Source of the DNA: Rubellimicrobium aerolatum
Lineage (GTDB): Bacteria > Pseudomonadota > Alphaproteobacteria > Rhodobacterales > Rhodobacteraceae
Direction: 5' to 3'
NCBI RefSeq assembly: GCF_017872975.1
Contig: NZ_JAGGJP010000001.1
Coordinates: 1-64,000 of the forward strand
Length of the DNA stretch: 64,000 nt
Shown here: piece by piece, positions 17,359-26,151 of the stretch
Layout of the letters: each line of letters begins with the position of its first letter
How positions within the stretch are numbered: position 1 is the first letter of the stretch
Notes under the pieces: model-generated
Databases searched by the model: none
What the model was told of the DNA's origin: nothing
The model's input: the letters and a program-made list of their open reading frames with translations, nothing else
Position numbers and translations under genes: made by a program

Positions 17359-18255
17359 TCAGGCGGCTCGCGCCGCCTCGCGGGCGATCTCCACGAGGAG
17401 GGCCAGGGCCGCGCCTGCTTCGCCTTGCCGAAGCGTCAGGCCCACGGCCCCCGCCAGCCTTCGGGCGTCGGTCGGGATCGCCTGCAACCGCCCCGTCTCC
17501 AGTTCCTCGACCACCACCCCGCGCGAGATGAACCACACCGCGTCCGATCCCAGCAGGACGCCCCGCCCGACCGGATGCGAGACGGTCTCGACCGCCGCCC
17601 GGATCCCCGCGAGGCCCAGGCTCGCGAGGTAGTCGTCCACCGTGCGCCGGATCGCCGCGCCCTCGGGTGGCAGGACAAGCGGGACGCGCGCCAGGAGGTC
17701 GGCGGGCGGCAGGTGCGCCAGCGGATGCCCGGCCCGTGCGACCAGTTCCACCTGCTCCTCGTAGAGATGCTCGAAGGCGAGGCCCGCCATCTCGCGCGGC
17801 TCGGGCATCCGCCCGGCCAGAAGGTCGATCCGGCCGTCGCGCAGCAGGCCCACGAGGTGGCCCTGCGGCCCCGTGGCGATCGACAGAGTCGTGTCCGGCC
17901 GCATCTCACGGAACCGCAAAGCCACGCAGGGAAAGAAGCGCGTGGCCACCGTGGGCAGCACCCCCACGGACAGCTGCCCCTCGGCTTTCCCGCCCCGGAG
18001 CGCCGCCGCCCCCGCTTCCAGCGCCGCAACCCCCTCGGCGGCGTGGCGGCGGAACACCGCGCCCGCCTCGGTCAGCCGCAGGCTGCGCCCCTGCCGCAGG
18101 AACAGCGACTGGCCCAGCAGGTCCTCCAGCTCGGCCAGGGTCCGGGACAGGGCAGGCTGGGTGATGCCCTCGGCGCGGGCCACGGCCGATAGGCTCCCCT
18201 CTGCCGCGATGGCGAGGAACGCCCGCACATGGCGCAGCTTGATCGCCGGATGCAT
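17359..18255 (-). CDS. pcaQ: LysR-family regulator of protocatechuate genes, PcaQ
   Basis: 298 residues. The HTH is KLRHVRAFLAIAAEGSLSAV and EGITQPALSRTLAELE. The sensor domain follows (GQLSVGVLPTVATRFFP, GRGVLLGSDAVWFISRGVV). It diverges from pcaD, and a near-perfect PcaQ-type palindrome overlaps its own start codon. In related bacteria PcaQ activates pcaDCHGB in response to beta-carboxymuconate or beta-ketoadipate-pathway intermediates. Its stop codon is two bases from that of the dehydratase gene. Confidence 0.92.
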   Translation of the reverse strand: MHPAIKLRHVRAFLAIAAEGSLSAVARAEGITQPALSRTLAELEDLLGQSLFLRQGRSLRLTEAGAVFRRHAAEGVAALEAGAAALRGGKAEGQLSVGVLPTVATRFFPCVALRFREMRPDTTLSIATGPQGHLVGLLRDGRIDLLAGRMPEPREMAGLAFEHLYEEQVELVARAGHPLAHLPPADLLARVPLVLPPEGAAIRRTVDDYLASLGLAGIRAAVETVSHPVGRGVLLGSDAVWFISRGVVVEELETGRLQAIPTDARRLAGAVGLTLRQGEAGAALALLVEIAREAARAA

Positions 18256-18269
18256 GACCGGGCGGTTAT
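18254..18269. promoter_or_regulatory. PcaQ binding site
   Basis: ATGACC-N4-GGTTAT, a close match to the ATAACC-N4-GGTTAA pattern I recall for Sinorhizobium PcaQ. It covers the pcaQ start codon and lies 71-86 bases upstream of the pcaD start. That allows activation of pcaD and repression of pcaQ from one site. Confidence 0.65.
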
Positions 18270-18339
18270 GGATCGCAGCCTCCTATGCATTTTGCGGGGC
18301 GGGACGGTTGTGGCAGATCATGGGTCCAGGGAGGAGCCC

Positions 18340-19113
18340 ATGCAAGTTCTCGAACGCCCCTGGGGGCGGATGCACGTCCGCGTCGAAGGTGATGGGCCTC
18401 TCGTGCTCCTCGCCAATTCGCTGGGCACCGACCTGCGGCTCTGGGACGATCTCCTGCCGCTGCTTCCCCCCGGCTTGCGCGTCGCGCGCTTCGACAAGCG
18501 AGGGCACGGTCTGTCCGATCTGGGCGGAGCGGTCACGGTCGAGGACCTGGCCGACGACGCCGTTGCCCTGATCGAGTCGCAGGGCGGCCCGGCCGTGGTC
18601 ATGGGCGTCTCCATCGGCGGCATGATCGCGCAGGCGCTGGCCCTGCGGCGGCCCGACCTCGTGCGCGCGCTCGTGCTGTCCAACACGGCGGCGCGGCTGG
18701 GCACGCCCGACTCCTGGGCCGCGCGCATCGCGCAGGTGGAGGGACAGGGTCTCGCCGCCATCTCTGACGGGATCATGGAGCGCTGGTTCGCGCCCGCGTT
18801 CCGCGCGACCCCGCAACTCGCGTCCTGGCGCAACATGCTCGCGCGCACCTCGCCCGACGGCTACGTCGCCTGCTGCCGCGCGCTGGCCCGCGCCGACCTG
18901 ACCGCCGACGCGCCAGCCCTCTCGTGCCCAGTCCTGATGATCGCCGGCACTCAGGACGGCGCGAGCCCCCGCGAGGTCGTGGAGGCCACCGCCCGCCTCA
19001 TCCCGAACGCGCGTCTCGCGGTGCTGGACGCGGGCCACCTGCCCATGGCCGAGACGCCCGAGGCCTTCGCCGCCGCCGTCTCCCCTTTCCTCAAGGAGCA
19101 CGCCCATGCCTGA
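18340..19113 (+). CDS. pcaD: 3-oxoadipate enol-lactonase
   Basis: 257 residues from the ATG at 18340 (AGGGAGGAG just upstream). An alpha/beta hydrolase: NSLGTDLRLWDD oxyanion region, RFDKRGHGLS, nucleophile elbow GVSIGGM (Ser near residue 90), an Asp in AGTQDGASP and the catalytic His in DAGHLPMAE. It hydrolyses 3-oxoadipate enol-lactone to 3-oxoadipate in the cytoplasm. First gene of the pca operon; it overlaps pcaC by eight bases. Confidence 0.93.
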   Translation: MQVLERPWGRMHVRVEGDGPLVLLANSLGTDLRLWDDLLPLLPPGLRVARFDKRGHGLSDLGGAVTVEDLADDAVALIESQGGPAVVMGVSIGGMIAQALALRRPDLVRALVLSNTAARLGTPDSWAARIAQVEGQGLAAISDGIMERWFAPAFRATPQLASWRNMLARTSPDGYVACCRALARADLTADAPALSCPVLMIAGTQDGASPREVVEATARLIPNARLAVLDAGHLPMAETPEAFAAAVSPFLKEHAHA

Positions 19114-19489
19114 CCTGCGCGACGCCGGCATGGCCACCCGCCGCCGCGTCCTGGGTGACGCCCACGTGGACCGCGCCGAAGCCGCCAAGACCCCCTTCGA
19201 CTCGCCCTTCCAGGCGCTGATCGCCGACGCCGCCTGGGGCCACGTCTGGTCGCGCGGCACGATCCCCTTGCGCGAGCGGTCGATGCTGACCATCGCGCTC
19301 CTGGCGGGCCTCGGCAATGACCACGAACTCGCCATGCACATTCGCGCCACCCGCAACACCGGCGCGAGCGAGGCCGACGTGATGGAGGCTCTCCTTCACG
19401 TCGCCATCTACGCGGGCGTGCCCCGTGCCAACCACGCGATCCGAATAGCCAAGGACACGTTCGCCGCCATGGCGGAGGAGACTCGATGA
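19106..19489 (+). CDS. pcaC: 4-carboxymuconolactone decarboxylase
   Basis: 127 residues, a small all-helical AhpD-like protein. The family blocks [37 protein letters not shown] and [20 protein letters not shown] sequence (here [18 protein letters not shown]) are all present. It decarboxylates 4-carboxymuconolactone to the enol-lactone used by PcaD. The stop overlaps the pcaH start (ATGA). Confidence 0.94.
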   Translation: MPDLRDAGMATRRRVLGDAHVDRAEAAKTPFDSPFQALIADAAWGHVWSRGTIPLRERSMLTIALLAGLGNDHELAMHIRATRNTGASEADVMEALLHVAIYAGVPRANHAIRIAKDTFAAMAEETR

Positions 19490-20208
19490 AGCCCTTCGAA
19501 TACATCCCTCGCGACCGCGGGGTTCACCCGCCGGCCTACACGCCCGGCTACAAGACCTCGGTCGCGCGCAGCCCGCGCCTGCCGCTCCTGTCCTTGCAGA
19601 ACTCGCTGTCCGAGATCACGGGACCGACCTTCGGCCAAGGCGACCTCGGCCCGCTCGACAACGACCTGATCCGCAACTACGCCAAGACCGGCGACCCGGT
19701 GGGCGAACGGATCGTCGTCCACGGCCGCGTGCTTGACGAGAACGGGCGAGGGGTGCCTCACACGCTGGTGGAGGTCTGGCAGGCCAACGCCGGCGGGCGC
19801 TACCGTCACGTCAAGGACACCTACTTCGCCCCTATCGACCCCAACTTCGGCGGCTGCGGGCGGGTGCTCACGGACGAGCAGGGCTTCTACCACTTCCGCA
19901 CCATCAAGCCCGGCGCCTACCCTTGGCGCAACGGCGTCAACGATTGGCGGCCCGCGCATATCCATGTCTCGGTCTTCGGGCAGGCCTTCGTGCAGCGCCT
20001 CATCACCCAGATGTATTTCGAGGGCGACCCGCTGATCCCCCGCTGCCCGATCGCCGCCACCATTCCCGACCCGAAGGCGCTGGAGCGGCTGATCGCGCCC
20101 CTCGACCTCAACGCCGCGATCCCGCTCGACTGCCTCGCCTACAAGTTCGACATCGTGCTGCGCGGCACGCGCTCCACGCTCTTCGAGAACCGGCTGGAAG
20201 GGAACTGA
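19486..20208 (+). CDS. pcaH: Protocatechuate 3,4-dioxygenase beta subunit
   Basis: 240 residues, the iron-binding subunit. The four Fe(III) ligands are recognisable: Tyr in GGRYRHVKD, Tyr in PGAYPWRN, and both His in [20 protein letters not shown] is the family signature. With PcaG it cleaves protocatechuate between the two hydroxyls to beta-carboxy-cis,cis-muconate. It is followed after one base by pcaG. Confidence 0.96.
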   Translation: MKPFEYIPRDRGVHPPAYTPGYKTSVARSPRLPLLSLQNSLSEITGPTFGQGDLGPLDNDLIRNYAKTGDPVGERIVVHGRVLDENGRGVPHTLVEVWQANAGGRYRHVKDTYFAPIDPNFGGCGRVLTDEQGFYHFRTIKPGAYPWRNGVNDWRPAHIHVSVFGQAFVQRLITQMYFEGDPLIPRCPIAATIPDPKALERLIAPLDLNAAIPLDCLAYKFDIVLRGTRSTLFENRLEGN

Positions 20209-20209
20209 G

Positions 20210-20836
20210 ATGCCCCAGACCCTCGACTACCTCAAGGAAAGCCCTTCCCAAACCGCCGGGCCTTACGTTCACATCGGACTCGCGCCGGGAGCGGCCGGCT
20301 TCTCGATCTTCGAGCGGGAGCTGGGTCAGGACATCGCCGGTCCCAATGCCGAGGGCGAGCGCATCCGCGTGGAGGGCGTCGTCACCGACGGCACGGGCGC
20401 GCCGGTCAAGGACGTGCTGCTGGAGGTCTGGCAGGCCGACGACGAGGGCCGCCATCCCCATCCCCGCGACCCCCGCCACGCCGAGGTGGCCGAGGGCTTC
20501 CGGGGCTGGGGCCGGATCATCCCGGACTTCGAGACCGGCCTGTGGTCTTTCGACACCGTCAAGCCCGGCCCGGTCATGGGCCGCCACGGCCGCCTCATGG
20601 CGCCGCACATCACCTTCTGGCTGGTGGCGCGGGGCATCAACATCGGCCTGAACACCCGGCTCTACTTCGGCGACGAGGAGGCCGCGAACGCCGCCGATCC
20701 CGTTCTTGGCCTGATCGAGCAGGTCCACCGCCGACGCACGCTGATCGCCACCCGCGAGGACCGGGAGGGGCGGGCCGTCTACCGCTTCGACATCCGCCTC
20801 CAGGGCGAGGGCGAAACGGTCTTCCTGGACATCTGA
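20210..20836 (+). CDS. pcaG: Protocatechuate 3,4-dioxygenase alpha subunit
   Basis: 208 residues. The start SPSQTAGPYVHIGLAP and DVLLEVWQADDEGRH are diagnostic of the alpha chain. It shares the intradiol dioxygenase beta-sandwich with PcaH but lacks the full set of iron ligands, as expected; APHITFWL replaces the PAHIH motif. It forms the alpha-beta unit with PcaH. Three bases separate it from the next gene. Confidence 0.95.
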   Translation: MPQTLDYLKESPSQTAGPYVHIGLAPGAAGFSIFERELGQDIAGPNAEGERIRVEGVVTDGTGAPVKDVLLEVWQADDEGRHPHPRDPRHAEVAEGFRGWGRIIPDFETGLWSFDTVKPGPVMGRHGRLMAPHITFWLVARGINIGLNTRLYFGDEEAANAADPVLGLIEQVHRRRTLIATREDREGRAVYRFDIRLQGEGETVFLDI

Positions 20837-20839
20837 ACC

Positions 20840-21679
20840 ATGAGCGAGACTTCCACCCCCACGATCATCTGCGTCGCCATTACCGGCAGCCTGCCGCAAA
20901 AGTCCGACAATCCCGCTGTCCCGATCACCATCGACGAGCAGGTGGAGAGCACGCAGGCGGCCTTCGAGGCCGGCGCCACCATCGCCCACTGCCACGTGCG
21001 CGACGACGAGGGGAAGCCCACGTCCGACCCCGAGCGCTTCGCCCGCCTGAAGGAGGGCATCGAGCGGCACTGTCCGGGGATGATCGTGCAACTGTCCACC
21101 GGCGGTCGGAGCGGGGCAGGGCGCGAGCGGGGGGGCATGCTCTCCTTGCGCCCCGACATGGCGTCCCTTGCGGTGGGCTCGAACAACTTCCCCACCCGCG
21201 TCTACGAGAACCCGCCCGACCTCGTGGACTGGCTAGCCGCCGAGATGCTGGCCCACGGGGTCAAACCGGAGGTGGAGTGCTTCGACCTCAGCCACGTGTT
21301 CAAGGCCAAGGAGATGGCCGACAAGGGCCAGCTCGCGGGCACGCCTTACCTCCAGATCGTCATGGGGGTGCGGAACGCCATGCCGGCGGACAAGCCGGCC
21401 TTCGACTTCATGGCCGCCACCATCCAGCGCCTCTTCCCCGGCGCGCCCTGGTGCGCGGCGGGGATCGGGCCGGCACAGATCACGCTCAACGAGTGGAGCG
21501 TGGCGGCCGGAGGGCACGCCCGCACCGGGCTTGAGGACAACGTGCGCCTCGATCGCCACACGCTCGCCCCCTCCAACGCCGCCTTGGTGCGGCGGGTGGT
21601 GGAGATCTGCGAGCGCCACGAGCGGCCCGTCGCAAGCTGGCAGCAGGCACGCGCGATGCTGGGGCTGGGGCGGCCCTGA
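20840..21679 (+). CDS. Beta-keto acid cleavage enzyme (BKACE, DUF849 family)
   Basis: 279 residues, a Zn-dependent TIM barrel. The signatures are ICVAITGS, TIAHCHVRDDEG with the zinc His pair, IVQLSTGGRSG, GSNNFP, PEVECFDLSH and the C-terminal GGHARTGLEDN. Family members transfer a beta-keto acid's acyl part to CoA from acetyl-CoA, releasing acetoacetate. The gene is wedged between pcaG and pcaB with 1-3 base spacing, so 3-oxoadipate is the obvious candidate substrate, giving succinyl-CoA plus acetoacetate. That would replace the missing pcaIJ and pcaF. The family is certain, the substrate is inferred. Confidence 0.9.
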   Translation: MSETSTPTIICVAITGSLPQKSDNPAVPITIDEQVESTQAAFEAGATIAHCHVRDDEGKPTSDPERFARLKEGIERHCPGMIVQLSTGGRSGAGRERGGMLSLRPDMASLAVGSNNFPTRVYENPPDLVDWLAAEMLAHGVKPEVECFDLSHVFKAKEMADKGQLAGTPYLQIVMGVRNAMPADKPAFDFMAATIQRLFPGAPWCAAGIGPAQITLNEWSVAAGGHARTGLEDNVRLDRHTLAPSNAALVRRVVEICERHERPVASWQQARAMLGLGRP

Positions 21680-23001
21680 TGCTTCCCGATGCGGGCAGCC
21701 CCCTCTACGCGCAACTCCTGGGCGACACGGCAACGGCGGCGTTCCTCTCCGACCGCGCCGAGATCCGGGCCATGATCGATGTCGAGGCAGCCTTGGCCGA
21801 GGCGCAGGGCGCGCTGGGCGTGATCCCGTCCGACGCCGGGTTCGCCCTGGCCCGCGCCTGCCGCGGCCTTTCGCTCGATCCGGGCAAACTCGCCGCGCGA
21901 ACCGGCGTGGACGGCGTGCCGGTCCCCGCGCTCGTGGCCGCCCTGCGCGACGCGCTCGGGTCGCCCGAGCAGGCGGAGCATCTCCATTGGGGCGCGACCA
22001 GCCAGGACATCGTGGACACGGCCCTTGCCCTGCGCCTCCGGGGCCTCCTCGAACTCTGGGACGACCGGATCGGCGCGCTCCTCCGGGCGCTGGCCGACCT
22101 CGCCGACCGCCACGCCGACCTACCGATGGCCGCCCGCACCTACGGGCAATCCGCCGTGCCCACCAGCTTCGGCGCGGTTGCTGCCGCCTGGGGGCGGCCG
22201 CTCCTGCGCCACCGCGACCGGCTCGGGGCCGTGCGGGGCGACCTGCTGAAGGTGTCGCTGTCGGGTGCCGCGGGGACGCTCTCGGCCATGGGCGGCAAGG
22301 GTCCCGAGGTGAGGGCGGCATTGGCGGCCAGTCTGGGCCTCGCCGACCCGGGATGCTCCTGGCACGCCGAGCGCGACGGCGTCGCCGCCTTCGCCGCCTG
22401 GATGGCCGGCCTGCTGGGCAGCCTCGGCAAGATGGGCGAGGACCTCCTCCTCCTCGCGCAGTCGGATCTGGGCGAGGTCCGCATCGCCGGCGCGGGCGGC
22501 TCCTCGACCATGCCGCAGAAGCAGAATCCCGTCGGGCCCTCGGTGCTCGTGGCCTTGGCCCGCACGGGGATCGGCCTCGCCGCAATCCTCCAAGGCGCCG
22601 CTCTGCACCGCCAGCAGCGCGACGGGGCCGCCTGGTTCACCGAGTGGCTGACGTTCCCGCAGCTCTGCCTCCTCACCGGGCGGGCGCTGTCGCTATCGCT
22701 CGACCTCGCCGCGCACCTGTCTCCCGATCCCGCCGCCATGGCGGCCCATCTGGAGGCGCAGGCCGGCACCATCCATGCCGAGGCGCTCAGCTTCGCCCTC
22801 GCCGTGCGGATGCCTCGCCCCGAGGCGCAGGTCGCCATCAAGGATCTGTCGCGGGAGGCGTTGAGGACGGGCACGCCGCTGCCCGACCTGGTGCGCCAAG
22901 CCTATCCCGACCTGCCGATCCCCGCGACCGACCTAGGTCAGGCCCCAGGCGAGGCGCGGGGCTTCGCTCGTGCCGTCCGCGACAGGGCCGGCGGTCAGTA
23001 A
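21679..23001 (+). CDS. pcaB: 3-carboxy-cis,cis-muconate cycloisomerase
   Basis: 440 residues of the fumarase/aspartase superfamily. Visible blocks: HLHWGATSQDIVDTAL, ARTYGQSAVPTSFG and the superfamily signature GGSSTMPQKQNPV near residue 275. It cyclises beta-carboxymuconate to 4-carboxymuconolactone, the PcaC substrate. The start overlaps the preceding stop by one base. The end overlaps the convergent shikimate-dehydrogenase-like gene by seven bases, so the two operons meet tail to tail with no room for a separate terminator. Confidence 0.94.
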   Translation: MLPDAGSPLYAQLLGDTATAAFLSDRAEIRAMIDVEAALAEAQGALGVIPSDAGFALARACRGLSLDPGKLAARTGVDGVPVPALVAALRDALGSPEQAEHLHWGATSQDIVDTALALRLRGLLELWDDRIGALLRALADLADRHADLPMAARTYGQSAVPTSFGAVAAAWGRPLLRHRDRLGAVRGDLLKVSLSGAAGTLSAMGGKGPEVRAALAASLGLADPGCSWHAERDGVAAFAAWMAGLLGSLGKMGEDLLLLAQSDLGEVRIAGAGGSSTMPQKQNPVGPSVLVALARTGIGLAAILQGAALHRQQRDGAAWFTEWLTFPQLCLLTGRALSLSLDLAAHLSPDPAAMAAHLEAQAGTIHAEALSFALAVRMPRPEAQVAIKDLSREALRTGTPLPDLVRQAYPDLPIPATDLGQAPGEARGFARAVRDRAGGQ

Positions 23002-23828
23002 TCCAGCCGCGCCACCTCGCGCAGCTCGGCCGCGTCGGCCGTGCGGAAGCCGAAGAACTCCAAATAGGCCGGGATCATCTCGAAGAGCATGTCGCTGCCG
23101 ACCTGGATGGCGCAGCCGCGCGCCTGGGCGGCGGCCAGGAAGGGGGTGATCTCCTGCTTCATCACCACCTCGCCCACGAAGGTCGCGGGCGCGATTCGCT
23201 CCACGTCCATCGGCAGCGGGTCGCCCGCCTGCATCCCCAGCGGCGTGGCGTTCACCACGATGTCCCAGCCCGCCGGGTCGTTCGAGCCGGTGGCGATCTC
23301 CAGATCGGGATAGTGCGTCCGCAGCCGCCCGGCCAATCCTTCCACCACCTCGGGGCGCGGATCGTGCAGCCCCAGCGCCCCCGCCCCCGCCCGCGCCAGC
23401 GACGCCGCGATGGCCGAGCCGACCCCCCCCGCGCCCACCACCAGCACCCGCGCGCCCGACACCGCGCGCCCTTTCCGCAAAACGCCGCGCACGAAGCCCT
23501 CGCCGTCGAACATGTCGCCCTGCAACCGCCCATCCGGCCCCAGTCGCACCGCGTTGCACGCCCCCGCGATCCGCGCCGTGGGCGACACCTCGTCGAGCAG
23601 CGCCACCGTCGTCACCTTGTGCGGCATGGTGACGAGGGCGCCGTGGATGTTCGACAGCCGGAACGCCAGCCGCAGGAAGTCCGGGTAGTCCTCGGCCCGG
23701 ACCCCCATCGGCACCACCACCGCGTCGATGCCGTGCCTCTCGAAGTAGGGGTTGTAGATCATGGGCGCGCGGAAGGACTCGGTCGGATAGCCCAGATGCG
23801 CGATGAGCTTGGTGGTGCCCCGGATCAT
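22995..23828 (-). CDS. Shikimate/quinate dehydrogenase-like protein (AroE superfamily)
   Basis: 277 residues; AAAGGAGGCTCC precedes the ATG. The catalytic Lys in VTMPHKVT and Asp in GDMFDGEGF are kept. The substrate-side motif reads GYPTESFRAP rather than AroE's SxSxSP, so substrate preference probably differs. The nucleotide site is VVGAGGVGSAIA followed by LHDPRP. The Asp there, instead of the NRT of NADP-dependent AroE, suggests NAD use, which suits oxidation. It is the last gene of the transporter operon. Likely reactions are shikimate to 3-dehydroshikimate or quinate to 3-dehydroquinate (inference). A biosynthetic role is less likely in this place. Confidence 0.85.
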   Translation of the reverse strand: MIRGTTKLIAHLGYPTESFRAPMIYNPYFERHGIDAVVVPMGVRAEDYPDFLRLAFRLSNIHGALVTMPHKVTTVALLDEVSPTARIAGACNAVRLGPDGRLQGDMFDGEGFVRGVLRKGRAVSGARVLVVGAGGVGSAIAASLARAGAGALGLHDPRPEVVEGLAGRLRTHYPDLEIATGSNDPAGWDIVVNATPLGMQAGDPLPMDVERIAPATFVGEVVMKQEITPFLAAAQARGCAIQVGSDMLFEMIPAYLEFFGFRTADAAELREVARLDY

Positions 23829-23863
23829 GGGAGCCTCCTTTGGATGCGGGGCCGGAGGGCCGG

Positions 23864-24613
23864 TCAGTGATGCGCCAGGATCTCGCCCAGGAAGGCGCGC
23901 GTCCGCTCGTGCTTGGGGGCCTTGAAGAAGGCCTCGGGCTCGCCCTCCTCGATGATGGCCCCATCGGACATGAAGATCACCCGGTCGGCGACCTGCCGCG
24001 CGAAGCCCATCTCGTGCGTCACGCAGATCATCGTCATCCCGTCCCGCGCCAGCCCCACCATGGTGTCGAGCACCTCCTTCACCATCTCGGGGTCGAGCGC
24101 CGAGGTCGGCTCGTCGAAGAGCATGGCCTTCGGCTCCATGCAGAGCGCGCGCGCGATGGCGACCCGCTGCTGCTGCCCGCCCGAGAGCTGCGCGGGATGC
24201 TTGTCGGCCTGGTTGCCGATGCGGACCCGCTCCAGATACTTGCGGGCGGTTGCCTCGGCCTCGGAGCGCGAGACCTTCCGCACCCGCATGGGGGCCAACA
24301 TGCAGTTCTCCAGCACCGTCATGTGCGGGAACAGGTTGAACTGCTGGAACACCATCCCGACCTCGCGCCGCACCGCGTCCACGGTCTTGGGCGTGTTGTC
24401 CAGCGTGGTGCCGTCCACCTCGATCCGGCCCGAGCGGATCGTCTCCAGGTGGTTGATGCAGCGGATCAGCGTGGACTTGCCGGACCCCGACGGCCCGCAA
24501 AGCACGATCTTCTCGCCGCGCCGGACCGTCAGGTTCACGGCCTTCAGGGCATGGAACGCGCCATAGTATTTCTCGACGTTCTCCATGCGGATCAGGATGT
24601 CGTCTTGGGCCAT
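23864..24613 (-). CDS. ABC transporter ATPase, polar amino acid (PAAT) class
   Basis: 249 residues with Walker [11 protein letters not shown]-loop [12 protein letters not shown], signature LSGGQQQR, Walker [14 protein letters not shown] and switch THEMGFAR. It is the cytoplasmic motor of the importer whose permeases and binding proteins are encoded at 26152-29204 in the same operon. The nearest relatives are the GlnQ/HisP type. Its position between oxidoreductase and shikimate-dehydrogenase genes points to a carboxylic acid such as shikimate or quinate as cargo. Confidence 0.95.
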   Translation of the reverse strand: MAQDDILIRMENVEKYYGAFHALKAVNLTVRRGEKIVLCGPSGSGKSTLIRCINHLETIRSGRIEVDGTTLDNTPKTVDAVRREVGMVFQQFNLFPHMTVLENCMLAPMRVRKVSRSEAEATARKYLERVRIGNQADKHPAQLSGGQQQRVAIARALCMEPKAMLFDEPTSALDPEMVKEVLDTMVGLARDGMTMICVTHEMGFARQVADRVIFMSDGAIIEEGEPEAFFKAPKHERTRAFLGEILAHH

Positions 24614-24625
24614 GGGGGCTCCTCC

Positions 24626-25660
24626 TCAGATGACCACGCGTTGGCCGATGGCGGCGGACCGCTTCACGGCGTCGATGACGTGCAATGTCCGCAGCCCCTC
24701 GCGGCCCGACACCAGCGGCGACTCCTCGCCCCGGATCACGGCGGCGAAGTGGCGCACCTGCGCGGCGAGGGGGTCCTCGAGCCGCACGCCGGGGCGGGAC
24801 AGGTCGAACGGCTCCCACCAGCTCCGCGCGCCGGGGTTGCGTCGCAGGTCCAGCGACGGCAGGGCCAGCGATCCCTCTGTGCCGCCGATCTGGTAGCAGT
24901 GCTCGCGCTCCTGCGGATAGGCCGGGTTCTCGCCGGCCGTCATCTCCCAGGACCAGGGCGCGACCGTCGCATCGCAGACCGACGCGGTGCCAAGCGCGCC
25001 GGAGGCGAACTCCAGCAGGATCGCCGCCGTCTCCTCGACCGCGAAGCCCCGGACGGCGTTCGACTCGATGGCCTGCACGGCGACGATGTCGCCCAGCAGG
25101 AACCGCAGGCAATCCACGTCATGGATCAGGTTGAGATAGACCGGCCCCGCGCCGGCCTCCCGACGCCAAGGCACGTCAAAGTAGTCGTCCGGCTTGCACA
25201 GCCAGAACATCGCGTTCGCCACAAGCGGCCGGCCGATGGCGCCCGCCTCGATCAGCGCCTTGGCCTTCCGCATCAGCGGATTGTGCCGCCGGTGATGCCC
25301 GGTCAGCAGCGGCACCCCCGCCGCCTCCGCCGCCTCCACGAGCCGCAGCCCCCCCGCGAGATCGTCGGCGAGCGGCTTCTCTATCAGCGCCGGAAGACCC
25401 GCCGCCACGCATTCCAGACCGTTCCGCACATGGACCTGGTTCGGGGTGGCGACGATTACGCCGTCGGGCCGATCCGCCACCAGCATCTCCGTCAGGGACG
25501 CGAACCACGCAACCCCATGCCGCGCCGCCGCCTCGCGACCCGCCTCCGAGGGGTCCACCACGGCGGACAGCACAGCCTCGGGAGAGGCCGCGACGTGCCC
25601 GGCGTGGCGGGCCCCGATCAGGCCCGCGCCCATCACCGCGAGGCGGACCCGACCGGTCAC
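24626..25660 (-). CDS. Gfo/Idh/MocA family oxidoreductase in the shikimate operon
   Basis: 344 residues from a GTG at 25660 that overlaps the dehydroquinase stop (GTGA), so the two are translationally coupled. The Rossmann motif is [14 protein letters not shown]. The family block is LIEKPLADD, and the catalytic-site region is [14 protein letters not shown] with Asp and His. The partner enzymes make an alicyclic hydroxy acid the likely substrate. It may be the actual quinate or shikimate dehydrogenase, with the AroE-like protein handling the other compound. This cannot be settled from sequence. Confidence 0.88.
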   Translation of the reverse strand: MTGRVRLAVMGAGLIGARHAGHVAASPEAVLSAVVDPSEAGREAAARHGVAWFASLTEMLVADRPDGVIVATPNQVHVRNGLECVAAGLPALIEKPLADDLAGGLRLVEAAEAAGVPLLTGHHRRHNPLMRKAKALIEAGAIGRPLVANAMFWLCKPDDYFDVPWRREAGAGPVYLNLIHDVDCLRFLLGDIVAVQAIESNAVRGFAVEETAAILLEFASGALGTASVCDATVAPWSWEMTAGENPAYPQEREHCYQIGGTEGSLALPSLDLRRNPGARSWWEPFDLSRPGVRLEDPLAAQVRHFAAVIRGEESPLVSGREGLRTLHVIDAVKRSAAIGQRVVI

Positions 25661-26097
25661 GCGCCGACCAGCGCCGCGATGCGCCGCAGCCCGAGCTGGT
25701 AGCCCTGCGTGCCCGCCCCGGCGATCACCGCATCGGCGCGCAGCGACACGTAGGAATGATGCCGGAAGGCCTCGCGCTTGTGGACCTGGGAGATATGCAC
25801 CTCCACCACCGGTCCCTCGAAGGTGTTCAGCGCATCCAGCAGCGCCACCGAGGTATGCGTCAGCGCGGCCGGGTTGATGACGATCCCGCAGGCCGCCTCG
25901 CGTGCCTCGTGGACCCAGTCCACCAACTGCCCCTCGTGGTTGCTTTGCAGCAGCCGCACCTCCAGCCCCAGTTCGGCCCCCAAGGCGGCGCAGTCCCGCT
26001 CCACGTCGGCGAGCGTCTCCGCGCCGTAGATCTCGGGCTGGCGCTTGCCCAGCAGGTTCAGGTTGGGGCCGTTCAGGATGAAGACGAGGCGGGACAT
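25657..26097 (-). CDS. aroQ: Type II 3-dehydroquinate dehydratase
   Basis: 146 residues, the normal length. Diagnostic blocks: [18 protein letters not shown] with the catalytic Tyr, [14 protein letters not shown] with the Asn, and [19 protein letters not shown] with the catalytic His and Arg. It converts 3-dehydroquinate to 3-dehydroshikimate as a dodecamer. Type II enzymes serve both biosynthesis and catabolism. Location in an import and oxidation operon argues for the catabolic role, as for QuiB/QsuC. Confidence 0.95.
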   Translation of the reverse strand: MSRLVFILNGPNLNLLGKRQPEIYGAETLADVERDCAALGAELGLEVRLLQSNHEGQLVDWVHEAREAACGIVINPAALTHTSVALLDALNTFEGPVVEVHISQVHKREAFRHHSYVSLRADAVIAGAGTQGYQLGLRRIAALVGA

Positions 26098-26117
26098 GGG
26101 CTCTCTCGGATTGGGAC

Positions 26118-26143
26118 GGCCCGCCCCCGCCGGGGGACGGGCC
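26118..26143 (-). terminator. Stem-loop between binding-protein and dehydroquinase genes
   Basis: The arms GGCCCGCCCCC and GGGGG-A-CGGGCC (as read on the + strand) form a very stable hairpin in the 54-base gap. Like the one at 3751, it probably protects the binding-protein message and lowers expression of downstream enzyme genes. Confidence 0.5.
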
Positions 26144-26151
26144 GAGGCCGG

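Noticed and set aside
14726-17536. A 936-codon open frame on the minus strand
   Set aside because: It runs opposite the LysR and dehydratase genes, has a low-complexity Arg/Gly/Ala/His composition and no domain. GC-rich codon usage leaves few stops in this frame.
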